A program made the position numbers and the translations under genes. Under the pieces are notes generated by a model. That model was not told where the DNA came from and made no database searches. It saw only the letters and a list, made by a program, of their open reading frames with translations. From contig CM055097.1 in NCBI GenBank assembly GCA_029204225.1, positions 65,541,040 through 65,605,039 on the forward strand: a DNA stretch of 64,000 nt. The letters are read 5' to 3'. The stretch is from Diphasiastrum complanatum. Lineage: Eukaryota > Streptophyta > Lycopodiopsida > Lycopodiales > Lycopodiaceae. Positions 48,796-58,619 of the stretch are shown one piece after another (position 1 is the first letter of the stretch; the number at the start of each line of letters is the position of its first letter).

Positions 48796-48808
48796 TTGAT
48801 ATTAGAGC
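48796..48808 (+). promoter_or_regulatory. Degenerate copia primer-binding site
   Basis: TTGATATTAGAGC resembles TGGTATCAGAGC and precedes a copia gag start by about 50 bp, as expected of an LTR-leader junction. The LTR upstream could not be delimited. Confidence 0.45.
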
Positions 48809-48860
48809 GTAGCATATAAAACCGAGAGATTAAGTTTGTTCTATTTGTTTTACTGTTAAC

Positions 48861-49337
48861 ATGTCTCATATTGGTAGCTCTTTGTCTCCATCATCCAACG
48901 AGGCTAGAGTCATTGACAAGTTCAATGGATCTAACTTCTAAATCTGGAAGTTAAAACTCCGGATGATGTTGATAGATAGAGATCTTTGGGATGTAATAGA
49001 AGGTGCTGACTTGAGACCAAAAAATGGTGATCAAGCAAAGGCATGGAGGATCAAAGATCAGAAGGCCTTAGCATGTATCACACTCAATCTGGCCGACTCC
49101 CAAATATCCCATGTTACCACATGCAAAACCTCTAAGGATGCATTAGATTTGTTCTACAATTGCTTCGTGGCAGCTTCAAATTTATACAAATTAGATGGCC
49201 AATCTAAAAGTCATCTCCCTCGTGGGCAGCACAACAACGATAGAAGATTTCAAAGGCAACAGACAGCAAAAAAAATTTCTAAAGCGTCAACCACTTCCAA
49301 TAGCAAAAGAGAATGCGAATGCCAACACGAAAATTGA
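48861..49337 (+). pseudogene. Copia gag N-terminal fragment
   Basis: Starts at ATG 48861 with 'VIDKFNGSNF' then a stop, then 'IWKLKLRMMLIDRDLWDVI', the DUF4219/UBN2-type copia gag start, and 'WRIKDQKALACITLNLADSQ'. It breaks off into basic, unrecognised sequence after about 49190. No protease or RT follows. Confidence 0.75.
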
Positions 49338-49506
49338 TGCCCAGACTAAGCGCAGCCCATTCACGATATAAACAATGTGAAGAGACAGAAACGTGCAATC
49401 AAAAATTTGTGTAATTGGTCATTCGATTTTGTTAGAATGTATGCAGCGATTTCATTTGAAATTGTTTTCACATCCTTGTCTTTGATCCACAACATCATAT
49501 GCGTCA

Positions 49507-49735
49507 TATCAATTCACACATCAAAGTGTAATCGGTTGATGACAACACCCACATAATGCTACTACAACATAAAGTAATTCAAACTGAATTCCAACCATCT
49601 ACTAGCTGATGACTCCTGGTAGACAAGTGCTATTACAACTCCTATCAATTCACATAGCAAAGTTTAATCGGCTGATAACGGCCACACAATGCTGCCAGAA
49701 TAGAAACTAATTGAAACTGAATTCCAACCATTTAC
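49507..49735 (+). repeat. Direct duplication of about 95 bp (49507-49602, 49643-49735)
   Basis: Both copies begin 'tatcaattcaca' and end 'gaattccaaccat(c/t)tac' with about 40 bp between them. Copies differ at scattered positions and by small gaps. Confidence 0.75.
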
Positions 49736-50019
49736 CAAAGTCAAGACTTAAGGCCAAGGCTAATTCTCCAAATGGTAAACTAGCCTCAGCATTATCTCGC
49801 ACTCCGAGCCTGAAAACTGGACGTAAATCACGAACAGAAAACTTTTTCAGTTGTATTTTCTAATACACAAGTTTCAACAACTGAACATTCAATACATGAG
49901 GCTTCCAAATTCTTCTTAGGTACCTTCAATTGGCAACGTGGCATTCTTTGATTACTGCAAAAAGCAATAATGAAAGTAGTTCAAATGTTTTGCTCTCAGA
50001 ATACTATAGATAACAATTC

Positions 50020-50240
50020 AATTCTAAATCAGTAGCAAATGTCATGCTTGGGACTCCAATAGTCAGTAATGAGTCCGCTATTCGTCACCCTCAATTCTCT
50101 TATCTTCTCATCGACAATCATATATTTTTGTCTCTCGACTAGTTCACACTTTCTACAATTGTTGTTGTGAGGTGATGTTGTGGATTCGGGGAAGTCAGTT
50201 GGAGGAAATAAGACTTGCATGAACTTTTGGCCCACTAAGC
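50020..50240 (-). other. Coding-like fragment, inverted relative to 59870-60060
   Basis: Minus-strand 'GQKFMQVLFPPTDFPE', 'NNCRKCELVERQKYMIVDEK' and 'IRELRVTNSG' match a plus-strand segment near 59875-60040 over about 60 residues. The family is not recognised. Similarity at protein level in two places suggests a gene fragment or an unlabelled element ORF. Confidence 0.5.
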
Positions 50241-50402
50241 TCAGTCCAACCGCAAGATTTTCGGCTGCTTATAATAGCCTATTGCTATATGCAGTATTTG
50301 GATTATTAATCTATGGACCAAGAGTTGATACTCTACGAACCACTGATCCAATCAATTGTTGCTTGCAAATTTCTGAAATTTCCATGCCTCACACGATATT
50401 AT

Positions 50403-51231
50403 TGTGAAAAATGCAAAAATAAGCTTGGTAGAGGCCAAAAATCTTGTATATAGATAAACACACATGTGTGGAGCCTGTTCCCACTTGTGAAAATAGTGTA
50501 CTTGTCATGTACCATAATCATATAGGTTGTACATATGATTTAATTCAAGTTCTAGTGCCTAAAAAGGCCAAAAACTAGTTTTCTAGACATATGACACATG
50601 GCATCAATCTATTGCTTGCATGAGCCACATCCTTTGGTTTGGTGTCACATCCCATGTGTAGAGGGCAGCTCACATGTGTGGAATAAGCTGAAGTAGACGA
50701 ATTTTGACTTCTAGAAGATTTTTAATTAGATCTCCATATAGAAGGAAAATGGACCAAAAGTGCTCAAAATAGAAGGTTTTGTCCAAGTGTCAGTTTTGCA
50801 TGATGAATCATCATATGACAAAGCACCTTCACACATGTGGGATCAAAGGGATGATCAGTACCACGATCTCCCACTTATTGTATATATAGATCCACATTTG
50901 GCCATAATCAGTGTGAGACACCAATCTTGGTTTTGGAAGCAATTTTGAGTGATTCTCTCCATTTGTCTACATTCGTTTTGATTGTTTTGGGGTTCTATCA
51001 ATGTGTACTTTATTTTCAGGTTGGAGTCCATACTCAGACAGTGTTTCACACGTGTGAAACCATAAAGTGCACTTACCTTCAATTAATGAATGTTCTTGTT
51101 AGGATTTTGTGTCTAGAATTGATCTAGATTGATCTTAATCTCAAGTAGATTGATAGAAGTAATCTGACAACCAATCCCTCTTGAGGATCAGATTAGGATC
51201 CACTCTTGGTCCTTTTTGTACTTTTTGCACA
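50403..51231 (+). repeat. 5' LTR of plus-strand family B element
   Basis: 829 bp, TG...CA. The candidate TATA box is TATATATA at 50881-50888. Palindromes are CACACATGTGTG at 50460-50471 and the 18-bp GTTTCACACGTGTGAAAC at 51043-51060; related sites lie near 50672 and 50831. Confidence 0.9.
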
Positions 51232-51244
51232 TGGTATCAGAGCC
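51232..51244 (+). promoter_or_regulatory. Primer-binding site of plus-strand family B element
   Basis: TGGTATCAGAGCC directly after the LTR terminal CA; initiator tRNA-Met type. Confidence 0.95.
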
Positions 51245-52837
51245 AAGTACAAGAGTTTTTGTTGAAATTGATAGGGTTAATCCAAATCAAAACCAAAATT
51301 AGCAGTTTTTTGGAAACTAGTCAAATTTTGTGTAGCGAGTTGGATTTGATAGCTATCCTCAAAATTTTTGGTCCAGATCTTTTTGTGGACTGTAGGAACT
51401 CTTTTCACACGTGTGAGGCCGTACAGCTCCGGTTTTGATTGAGAAATTTCAAAAATTTGTAGAATTTGACTCACGTACCCAATTTGAGTGATTTTTGGTG
51501 CAAAATCAAGCATTTTCTATAGAGAATCTCATCCCTTGATTAGTTCTTCGATTAGATCAGCCAAGAAATTAAATTTGAGGCTTGAATTAGGTGCATTAAT
51601 TGATTATCTCTGATTTTTTGAGTGCATGTTGAAGTTGAGAGAAATTTTGCTACAAATCATAGATTAATGAGTGATATGCAAGGTGAGAGGTTGAAATCCA
51701 TTGTACCATCACTCTAGATTTGTTCAAGAGTGATAGGGTCAAGTTTAGAAGCATTAATTTGCTAGAAAACATCTTTGGATCTGTCCTCCAAGTGAAACCT
51801 TTGAGAGTTTCTAGTGCATATAGAGCATCTATGCAAATCTTTTGTAGAATTTGACATAGATTGGCTTAAATTGAGAGTTCTAGAATAGAGATTGAGATCC
51901 AAGTCACATTGTTCAACCCTACTCAATTTGTTTGAGTGATTGTAAGGTTTGAAAAGAGTCATTAAGGTGTCTATGACAAATGTGTAGAGAGAGATCCAAT
52001 TTTCTAAGAGTTCCTTCCTTTGTAGAGGGCAAGATCTAGAAGCTCATTTTGTGTTATTATTGGTGGAGAGTTTGTCTTCTCCTAAGTGATCAAATATTTC
52101 TAAGTGGCATTAGCTCTTTGAAGCACAATATCTTAGTGAGAAAAATCGCAACTTTTGATTTTGAATTTCATTCCAAGTCTTAAAAGGTAGAGTAATTGGT
52201 GGAATCCAATAGGAGTGATTGAATTCAATTTGTTGAGCAAAAATTGACATAGAATGTATGAAACTCAAATTAGTTCTATTCAACTTTCTTTGTGAGAGTG
52301 TGAGGGTCAATTTGTGATCCCATTGGATGTCTAGAATGAGGAGTCCATATTTGAGTATTCATACATGGTTGAAATCTTTGTGAATCTCTAGTTGTCTAAA
52401 TTTTTTAAGCTTTGTGTTAAATTGATGGAATAGTTTGTTGTCAAATCAAATGAAATTCATTCTAAATCTCAAGAGTGAGATTATTTGGGTCAAGAGTGAG
52501 TCCAAAAGAAGTGATTAAGTTTTATTTTCATGTGTTTGAAACAAAACCCATATTTTGTTCAAGAATCTCAAGTGTTGAGAGAACTAGTCAAGTGAAAAGA
52601 AAAATCTAGGTGTCAAATCTTTTCACATCCATTTCAATTTTCAAAAGAAAGAGTCACTGGTATTTGATGAGTCCAATAGGAGATTGGATCTTATTTCTTT
52701 TGTGATTTGATTCAAAGATTGTGTGCTTTTGTCTTAGTGATCAAAGCAAAGTTTCCAAGTGACTAGTCATTACTGTGAAGATTGATTCTTAGGTTTGTGA
52801 GCTAGATCTTTTGTAGATCATTCTAGATTATTGAAGA
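51245..52837 (+). other. Long leader of plus-strand family B element
   Basis: 1.6 kb without a substantial ORF, corresponding in reverse complement to 23389-24967. CACACGTGTG occurs near 51408. Preservation in two copies argues that the leader is part of the element and not captured flank. Confidence 0.6.
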
Positions 52838-53090
52838 TGTTCAAATCTAGTCTCTTGAAAGTCACAAATTACATTTGTAGAATCATATCATAGGTTCTTA
52901 TTCACATTGCATCAATAGGTGGCATCCTATTGAAGGAAAGAAAGGATCCTAAGTGCAACCTTTGCAGCAAGGGAGGATATATTTTCTCAAGATGCTACAA
53001 AAAGAAGACCAATCCATCCAAGGAGAACCAAAGCAAGGGGGCCGAGGTGAAGGATGGAGCTTCAAGTTCAAAGTGCAAATACAATGAATG
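52838..53090 (+). CDS. Family B zinc-knuckle ORF (CCYC), plus-strand copy
   Basis: Starts ATG 52838 ('MFKSSLLKVTNYICRII'), with one stop in the upstream part in this copy. The knuckle is 'CNLCSKGGYIFSRC' (C-x2-C-x4-Y-x4-C) near 52957-52998, then a Lys-rich stretch. It ends at TGA 53088-53090, overlapping the next ORF's frame by about 36 bases (53054 start). The overlap could allow a frameshift, or could result from the deletion at this point. Confidence 0.6.
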
Positions 53091-54127
53091 ATGTGTTCAT
53101 TCATAAAGATGAAAATTGTAAGTTTTCAATCTTAAAGGCAAGTTGTAAACTTCTTATGAGAATAAGTGAAGCATCCAAAGTGGACACTTATATCCATAAC
53201 CAAGTAATTAGCCTTATTGAGATGGAATTGCCTTTTGATTTCAATATTAGAAAAATCATGCCAAGTTGTGGTGATTTTTGGACTTATGTTTCTAGCATAA
53301 ATAATTTTGATAATCATAGGAAGTGCATATTGTGTGGTCATAGTTGTTGTGATCATTATGAGACATGGAGGTCTCGGATTTCCATGAAGAAGGAGCACCA
53401 TGAAGAGGATCTTAAAGAACCATCTCAAGGTTCAAGTGTGCCAAGGATTGAGGAGGAGAGATCTTCTCAAGTTGTGATTCCAAAAAGAAACTCAAGAAAT
53501 ATGGTTGATTCCATGTGGCTCACATCTCAAGGGAAAGAGGAGCATATCTCATGTGGTATGCATCTCATACTTACTTCTCTTATGTCATTTGATAAATCAA
53601 TTTTCTTTAGTGAGATCATTGCATCTCCAAATTGGAGTAGAACCATACTAGTTGAGTATGAAGTCTCTCTTGAGAACATAGATGATGTTCTTAAAAGGTT
53701 GAAATTGATTTTAAATCAACTAGAAAGCAAATGGTTATTTCATCAAATGTATGCTCTTGAGTCATGTAAGAGCGTAAGTGATTTGTTCACTCATAGTTTG
53801 AAAATTTGTATTCAGGCAAATTGTAAACTCTTTATGAGAGTAAGTGAATCATCTTCTAAAGACACTTATCTCCATAATGAAGTACTTAGCCTCATTGGAT
53901 CTGAGATTAGCATGGTAAACAAGCATGAAGATATTATGCAAACACTTTGTTATTATAGCATGCATAGTCTTGCCAATCTGGATAAGTCTAATTCTCTAGA
54001 TCATGGTAACATGATGTTAGATCTTTGTGATCCTGATAAGTCAAGAAGAGATCTTTATTTTCTCATGGAGGAGCATGCACATGAAGAAGGAGCAAGCCTC
54101 AAAATCAAGCATATACATGAAATTTGA
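53054..54127 (+). CDS. Family B duplicated-segment protein, novel
   Basis: 357 codons, no recognised full-length family. An internal repeat is visible: residues 31-57 ('CKLLMRISEASKVDTYIHN...') and 257-284 ('CKLFMRVSESSSKDTYLHN...') share most positions, each followed by a Val/Leu-Ser-Leu-Ile stretch. Between them lies a Cys/His cluster (C91-x2-C94-x3-C98-C99-x-H101), then an acidic/Ser region and 'WLTSQGKEEHISC' (also in the element C ORF). Residues 172-208 ('SLMSFDKSIFFSEII', 'NWSRTILVEYE') resemble the start of copia RT. An in-frame Met at 53084 is an alternative start. The stop TGA is Trp in the copy at 26100. Function unknown; RNA or capsid binding is only a guess. Confidence 0.7.
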   Translation: MELQVQSANTMNDVFIHKDENCKFSILKASCKLLMRISEASKVDTYIHNQVISLIEMELPFDFNIRKIMPSCGDFWTYVSSINNFDNHRKCILCGHSCCDHYETWRSRISMKKEHHEEDLKEPSQGSSVPRIEEERSSQVVIPKRNSRNMVDSMWLTSQGKEEHISCGMHLILTSLMSFDKSIFFSEIIASPNWSRTILVEYEVSLENIDDVLKRLKLILNQLESKWLFHQMYALESCKSVSDLFTHSLKICIQANCKLFMRVSESSSKDTYLHNEVLSLIGSEISMVNKHEDIMQTLCYYSMHSLANLDKSNSLDHGNMMLDLCDPDKSRRDLYFLMEEHAHEEGASLKIKHIHEI

Positions 54128-54346
54128 AAGGAATCAATTTCGAAGATGCTAGGATGGTGCAAAGCTCTCAAGTTCATCAAAGATGTCAACATCAAAGAAG
54201 CACTATCATGGATATGGTAATTTCAGATCAACATCAAGCTCATTGGCTGATCTTCACACCTTTTGAACCAGCAAAGACCAATTCAGCCCATGGAGTCAAG
54301 TTCAAGATCATCATGTTTTCCATCAAGCTAGATTTTTGAGGAGGAG

Positions 54347-55070
54347 TGTGAAAAATGCAAAAATAAGCTTGGTAGAGGCCAAAAATCTTGTATATAGATA
54401 AACACACATGTGTGGAGCCTGTTCCCATGTGTGAAAATAGTGTACTTGTCATGTACCATAATCATATAGGCTGTACATATGATTTAATTCAAGTTCTAGT
54501 GGCTAAAAAGGCCAAAAACCAGTTTTCTAGACATATGACACATGGCATCAATCTATTGCTTGCATGACCCGCATCCTTTGGTTAGGTGTCACATCCCATG
54601 TGTAGAGGACAGCTCACATGTGTGGAATAAGCTGAAGTAGACAAATTTTGACTTCTAGAAGATTTTCAAGTAGATCTCCATATAGAAGGAAAATGGACCA
54701 AAAGTGCTCAAAATATAAGGTTTTGTCCACATTTGGCCATAATCAGTGTGAGACACCAATCTTGGTTTTGGAAGCAATTTTGAGTGATTCTCTCCATTTG
54801 TCTACATTTGTTTTGATTGTTTTGAGGTTCTATCAATATGTACTTTATTTTCAGATTGGAGTCCGTACTCAGACAGTGTTTCAAACGTGTGAAACCATAA
54901 AGTGCACTTACCTTCAATTAATGATTGTTCTTGTTAGGATTTTGTGTCTAGAATTGATCTAGATTGATCTTAATCTGAAGTAGATTGATAAATCAAGTAA
55001 TCTGACAACCAATCCCTCTTGAGGATCAGATTAGGATCCACTCTTGGTCCTTTTTGTACCTTTTTCCACA
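54347..55070 (+). repeat. 3' LTR of plus-strand family B element with 109-bp deletion
   Basis: 724 bp. Compared with the 5' LTR it lacks the equivalent of 50786-50894, joined at a TCCA microhomology (54725-54729). The missing piece contains the TATA-like TATATATA and one CACATGTG. The 18-bp palindrome is also altered here (tttcaaacgtgtgaaac). Confidence 0.9.
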
Positions 55071-55500
55071 ATAATAACATATGTGGATCGTCTATTAAGG
55101 TATTGAGATACAGGGTGAAAGACATTATTCGAGCTGTCCGTTGAGATTTTCTAGCCACTCATGGTTCTATTGCCATGACATTTGATAAATTGTGGGTCAA
55201 ACCAAGCCTGCCTGATCGTGAATTAGTGACAAAATTGAGCTCGTCATTTGCACCCGTGAATATTTACTCAAAAAACATTTTGATAGTACAGGCAGAACTA
55301 GGATCTGGTAACGACTCTTATGATACTTCAATCCCCAAGGCAAACACTCTGAATATCTACTCAAAAAATGTTCTGATAGTGTAGGCAGGACTATGATATG
55401 GTAACGACTCCTACGATACTTCAATGCCCAATGCAGACACTCTCTTAGCTATTGCAAACATATTAGCTATAGTAGGTCCTAGAGTGCGTGTTGCTGTTGT
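55071..55500 (+). other. Coding-like sequence with a 93-bp tandem duplication
   Basis: Plus-strand reading gives 'KVLRYRVKDIIRAVR', a stop, 'DFLATHGSIAMTFDKLW' and 'DRELVTKLSSSF'. A unit beginning 'gaatat(t/c)tactcaaaaaa' is present twice in tandem (55258-55350, 55351-55443). The unit is exactly 31 codons long, so frame is kept, though the second copy has a stop. The family is not recognised. Confidence 0.5.
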
Positions 55501-55797
55501 GACTTCAACTTCAATCAAAATGTTTGTAGTTTCAAAACGACATACATCAGAAATTAAGAAGTCACAAGTTATAAGGAAGGTAACCTGCGCAAAATGAAAA
55601 AGATCAAACTTTATTTGCGAAGTCTGAAGACAGATGAGCCAGTTGATTTCTATAAGATTTTGAAAGATTCGTAGGAGTGTTTTCCAACACCTAGCTAGCA
55701 ATGATTCTGCTCTCTCGATAGGCGTAGGATCCTTGCAACAACATTTGATTTTCATAGCAACCAGCAATGAATCTGCTCTTCTATTGATGATCTAAAA

Positions 55798-58619
55798 TCA
55801 TAAAAGGATCTTTAGATATGCCTGTTGGCTAAGATAGATCTTCTTCTGAAGTCTATTTCTAGTAATGTGAATTCCTAGCAAAGAATGAACAGCTCTTAAA
55901 TTAGTCATGTCAAATTTCTTTGACAGATCACTCTTAGTAGTGTGCAGAAGAGAAGTGTCGTTAGACAAGATAAACGAATCATCTACGTAAAGAGCTATGT
56001 GAATTAAATTGGTGCCTATATGCTTTGCATAAACATTACAATTAGTTGAATTGTTTGCAAATCCCAATTGAATGAGATAAGAATTGATTCTATCAAACCA
56101 TGCTCTTGCGGTCTGTTTCAGACCATACGTTGCTTTGTGCAGCTTGCACACTTTGTGCTCTTGGCCTTTGACTTCGAATCCTTCTAGTCGGAAGGCATAC
56201 AGCTCATCTTTCACTTTGTTGTTGATAAATGTTGTCTTGACATCCATTTGGTGCATTTCGAGGTCTTCCGCGGCTGCTAACGCAATCAAAGTCCTGATTG
56301 ACTGCATCTTGATGACATGACTGAAATTTTTTTGATAATCCACTTCTTGGACTTGAGTGAATCCTTTAGCCACCAGACATGCTTTAGCAATGGAACCATC
56401 AGAGTTGATCTTCTTCTTGAAGATCCACTTGTTATCGATAGCACTCTCATGAGTGGAGAAGTTGACCAGTGTCCAGGTTTGTTTCGTCAAAAGTGAGTTG
56501 TACTCACTTTCCATAGCTTCTTGCCACTTCACAACATCCTTGGAGTTAATTGCTTCAGCTAGGCTCTCTGGTTATTCTGATGAAGTCTAGAATGATTGAG
56601 GTGTATACCTCTTAGGAACTGTCTGAGTCCATGAGGATTTGCGGACGTTTGGTTGACCAGGATGTGATGATGTTTCTTCTTGAATTTCTCCAAATCTACT
56701 CGAGCTAGCTTGGTCTGGTCTGATGACAGGTATTGTCGACTGCTCGGCTTCTGTAGCTATAGCTACAGGTTCTATAGAAGAAACATTATTGTTGGAAGAT
56801 TCCATGCTACGTAAAATAGGATGAAATGACATAGCATCATTTATCAATGGTTGTTTGAAATCATAGTATGTATGTCCTTGAAATATTACATCCCTAGAGA
56901 CAAATACTACATTGGTGGATGGATCATAAACTTTGTAAGCTTTATGTTTATCAGGATAGCCAATATAAATAAAATCTATTTGTCCTATGATCCAGTTTCT
57001 TCCTAAGCTGTTTAGGAATGTGAATAAAACATATATAACCAAAGACTTTTAAATGGCTGACACTAGGCATGTGTCCATGCCAAACTTCATAAAGAGTTTT
57101 GTTGTTGACGGCTTTGGTGCTGGATCTGTTCTGTACGTAACAAGTTGTGGCAGTAACTTCTACCCAAAACTTTGCAGGTAGGTGTGATTCTTTCTTTCTG
57201 CAATCTCGTTCTGTTGAGGTGAATAGGAAGTGGTGAACTGTCTTCTAATACCATGTTCAACCATGTAGTCGGATATCTCATTAGAGAGGTATTCGCCGCC
57301 ACCATCAATTCGGAGTGCTTTCACTTTTGTAGACGTTTATGTCTCAGCCATGGCCTTGAATCTCTTGAAGCATTCAAAGGCTTCAGATTTATTCTTAATG
57401 AACATGACTGTAGACCATCTAGACTAATCATCTATGCATCTCCTAAGGACAGAGTTGGCATTGGACCACAAAGATCGCTATGTACAAGATCCAATACATG
57501 CTTTGTCTTGATAGAATGTGATTTGAGAAACTTGCTTTTAGAGTGCTTCCCATAGATGCATGATTCACAAAAGAAAGATTTCCTATCTAATGAGGAAGGG
57601 AAATACAATCCATTAGCTAAATCATTACAATGCATATAGGAAAGTGCTCTTGTATTCACATGTTCAAATCGACTATGCCACATAATAGCATTATCGTTTA
57701 CATTTTCATGAGAGATGCTAGCTAATGCAACTAAATTAGAGAGTACGTAAAGATTTCTGACTCTAGTGTATGTAGTCAGAGTAATATCTTCATCGAAGAT
57801 TGTACACTACTCAAATGAGAAAGTAACAGTGTAGCCCTCATCAGTCATCTTAGAAACTGACAACAGGTTCTTTGACAACTGAGGTATGTGAAGAACATCG
57901 GTGACATAAATAGAAAGATCATTTTTGAACGCGATCATGACTTTCCCTTTGCCTTCCACGCGTATGGTGCTTGAATCTCTGAGGTAGATGAATTGATCTC
58001 TGCTATAAGCTGCATACTCATAAAACCATTCCTTGCGAGAGGTCATGTATTGGGTAGTATCGTTGTCCAGGTACCAGCTATCATGGTCTGCTTAGCCACT
58101 GTTGTAAGCCATTAACAAATGTATATCTTGCTCCTTGAATTCTGTTGCATTGGAAGAATCTAGTTGTTGTTGTTGTTTCTTCTTTGCCTCATTGTAGATG
58201 CGGATACGACACTCTTTGATGTCGTGATTGGCTCTCTTGCAATATCTGCAAAAGCTCTTCTTGCGCGATCCACTATTCTCAACTTGAGTATGAGGCTTCT
58301 AATGTTGCTGCTACACTTGATTTTTGCCCTTGGAATAGTCTTTATTCTTGGTGTGCAAGGCCATCGATTTGTCTTTGATGGACAAGCCGTTGGTCTTTCT
58401 CCGCATTTCTTCTTGAAGAAGATGACCGATCACCTTTTGAAGAGTGAGGTCGGTTTGTGTGGAGATCATCACCACAAAGTGCTCATACGACTTTGGAAGA
58501 GAAGAAACCAAGGTCATATCGACATCATCATCTTGAAGAACACATCCTACAACCGATAATGCATCCAATAAAGATTTGAAGTTGTTGATGTGAGAAGTGA
58601 TGGCAATAGAATCAGACAT
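55798..58619 (-). pseudogene. Copia element H, gag to RT, no LTRs
   Basis: On the minus strand: gag C-terminal part ('TLVSSLPKSYEHFVVMIS', 58311-58619), knuckle-like region near 58200-58270, pre-integrase ('NLLSVSKMTDEGYTVTF', 57807-58046; 'LWHSRFEHVNTRALSYM' region, 57432-57683), integrase core pieces (57087-57430), integrase C-terminus ('GYPDKHKAYKVYDPST', 56587-57042), RT (55798-56532). RT contains 'MDVKTTFINNKV', 'VCKLHKATYGLKQTARAWF' and the catalytic region 'YVDDSFILSND'. Several frameshifts and stops; RNase H and both LTRs are missing. Confidence 0.85.

Larger units (their letters stand above)
50403..55070 (+). mobile_element. Family B non-autonomous LTR element, plus strand
   Basis: 5' LTR 50403-51231, primer-binding site 51232-51244, leader to 52837, knuckle ORF, duplicated-segment ORF, polypurine tract GAGGAGGAG (54338-54346), 3' LTR 54347-55070. 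Flanks are attat (50398-50402) and ataat (55071-55075), a four-of-five match for a target duplication. No RT, integrase or protease is encoded. This copy lacks the about 0.5-kb RT-like segment present at 22657-23100 but keeps the second repeat deleted there. Confidence 0.9.

Noticed and set aside
50180-50407. Plus-strand ORF that might continue across the family B insertion into 55071
   Set aside because: Joining at the presumed target site gives a stop immediately, and the opposite strand carries the fragment with a homolog at 60 kb.
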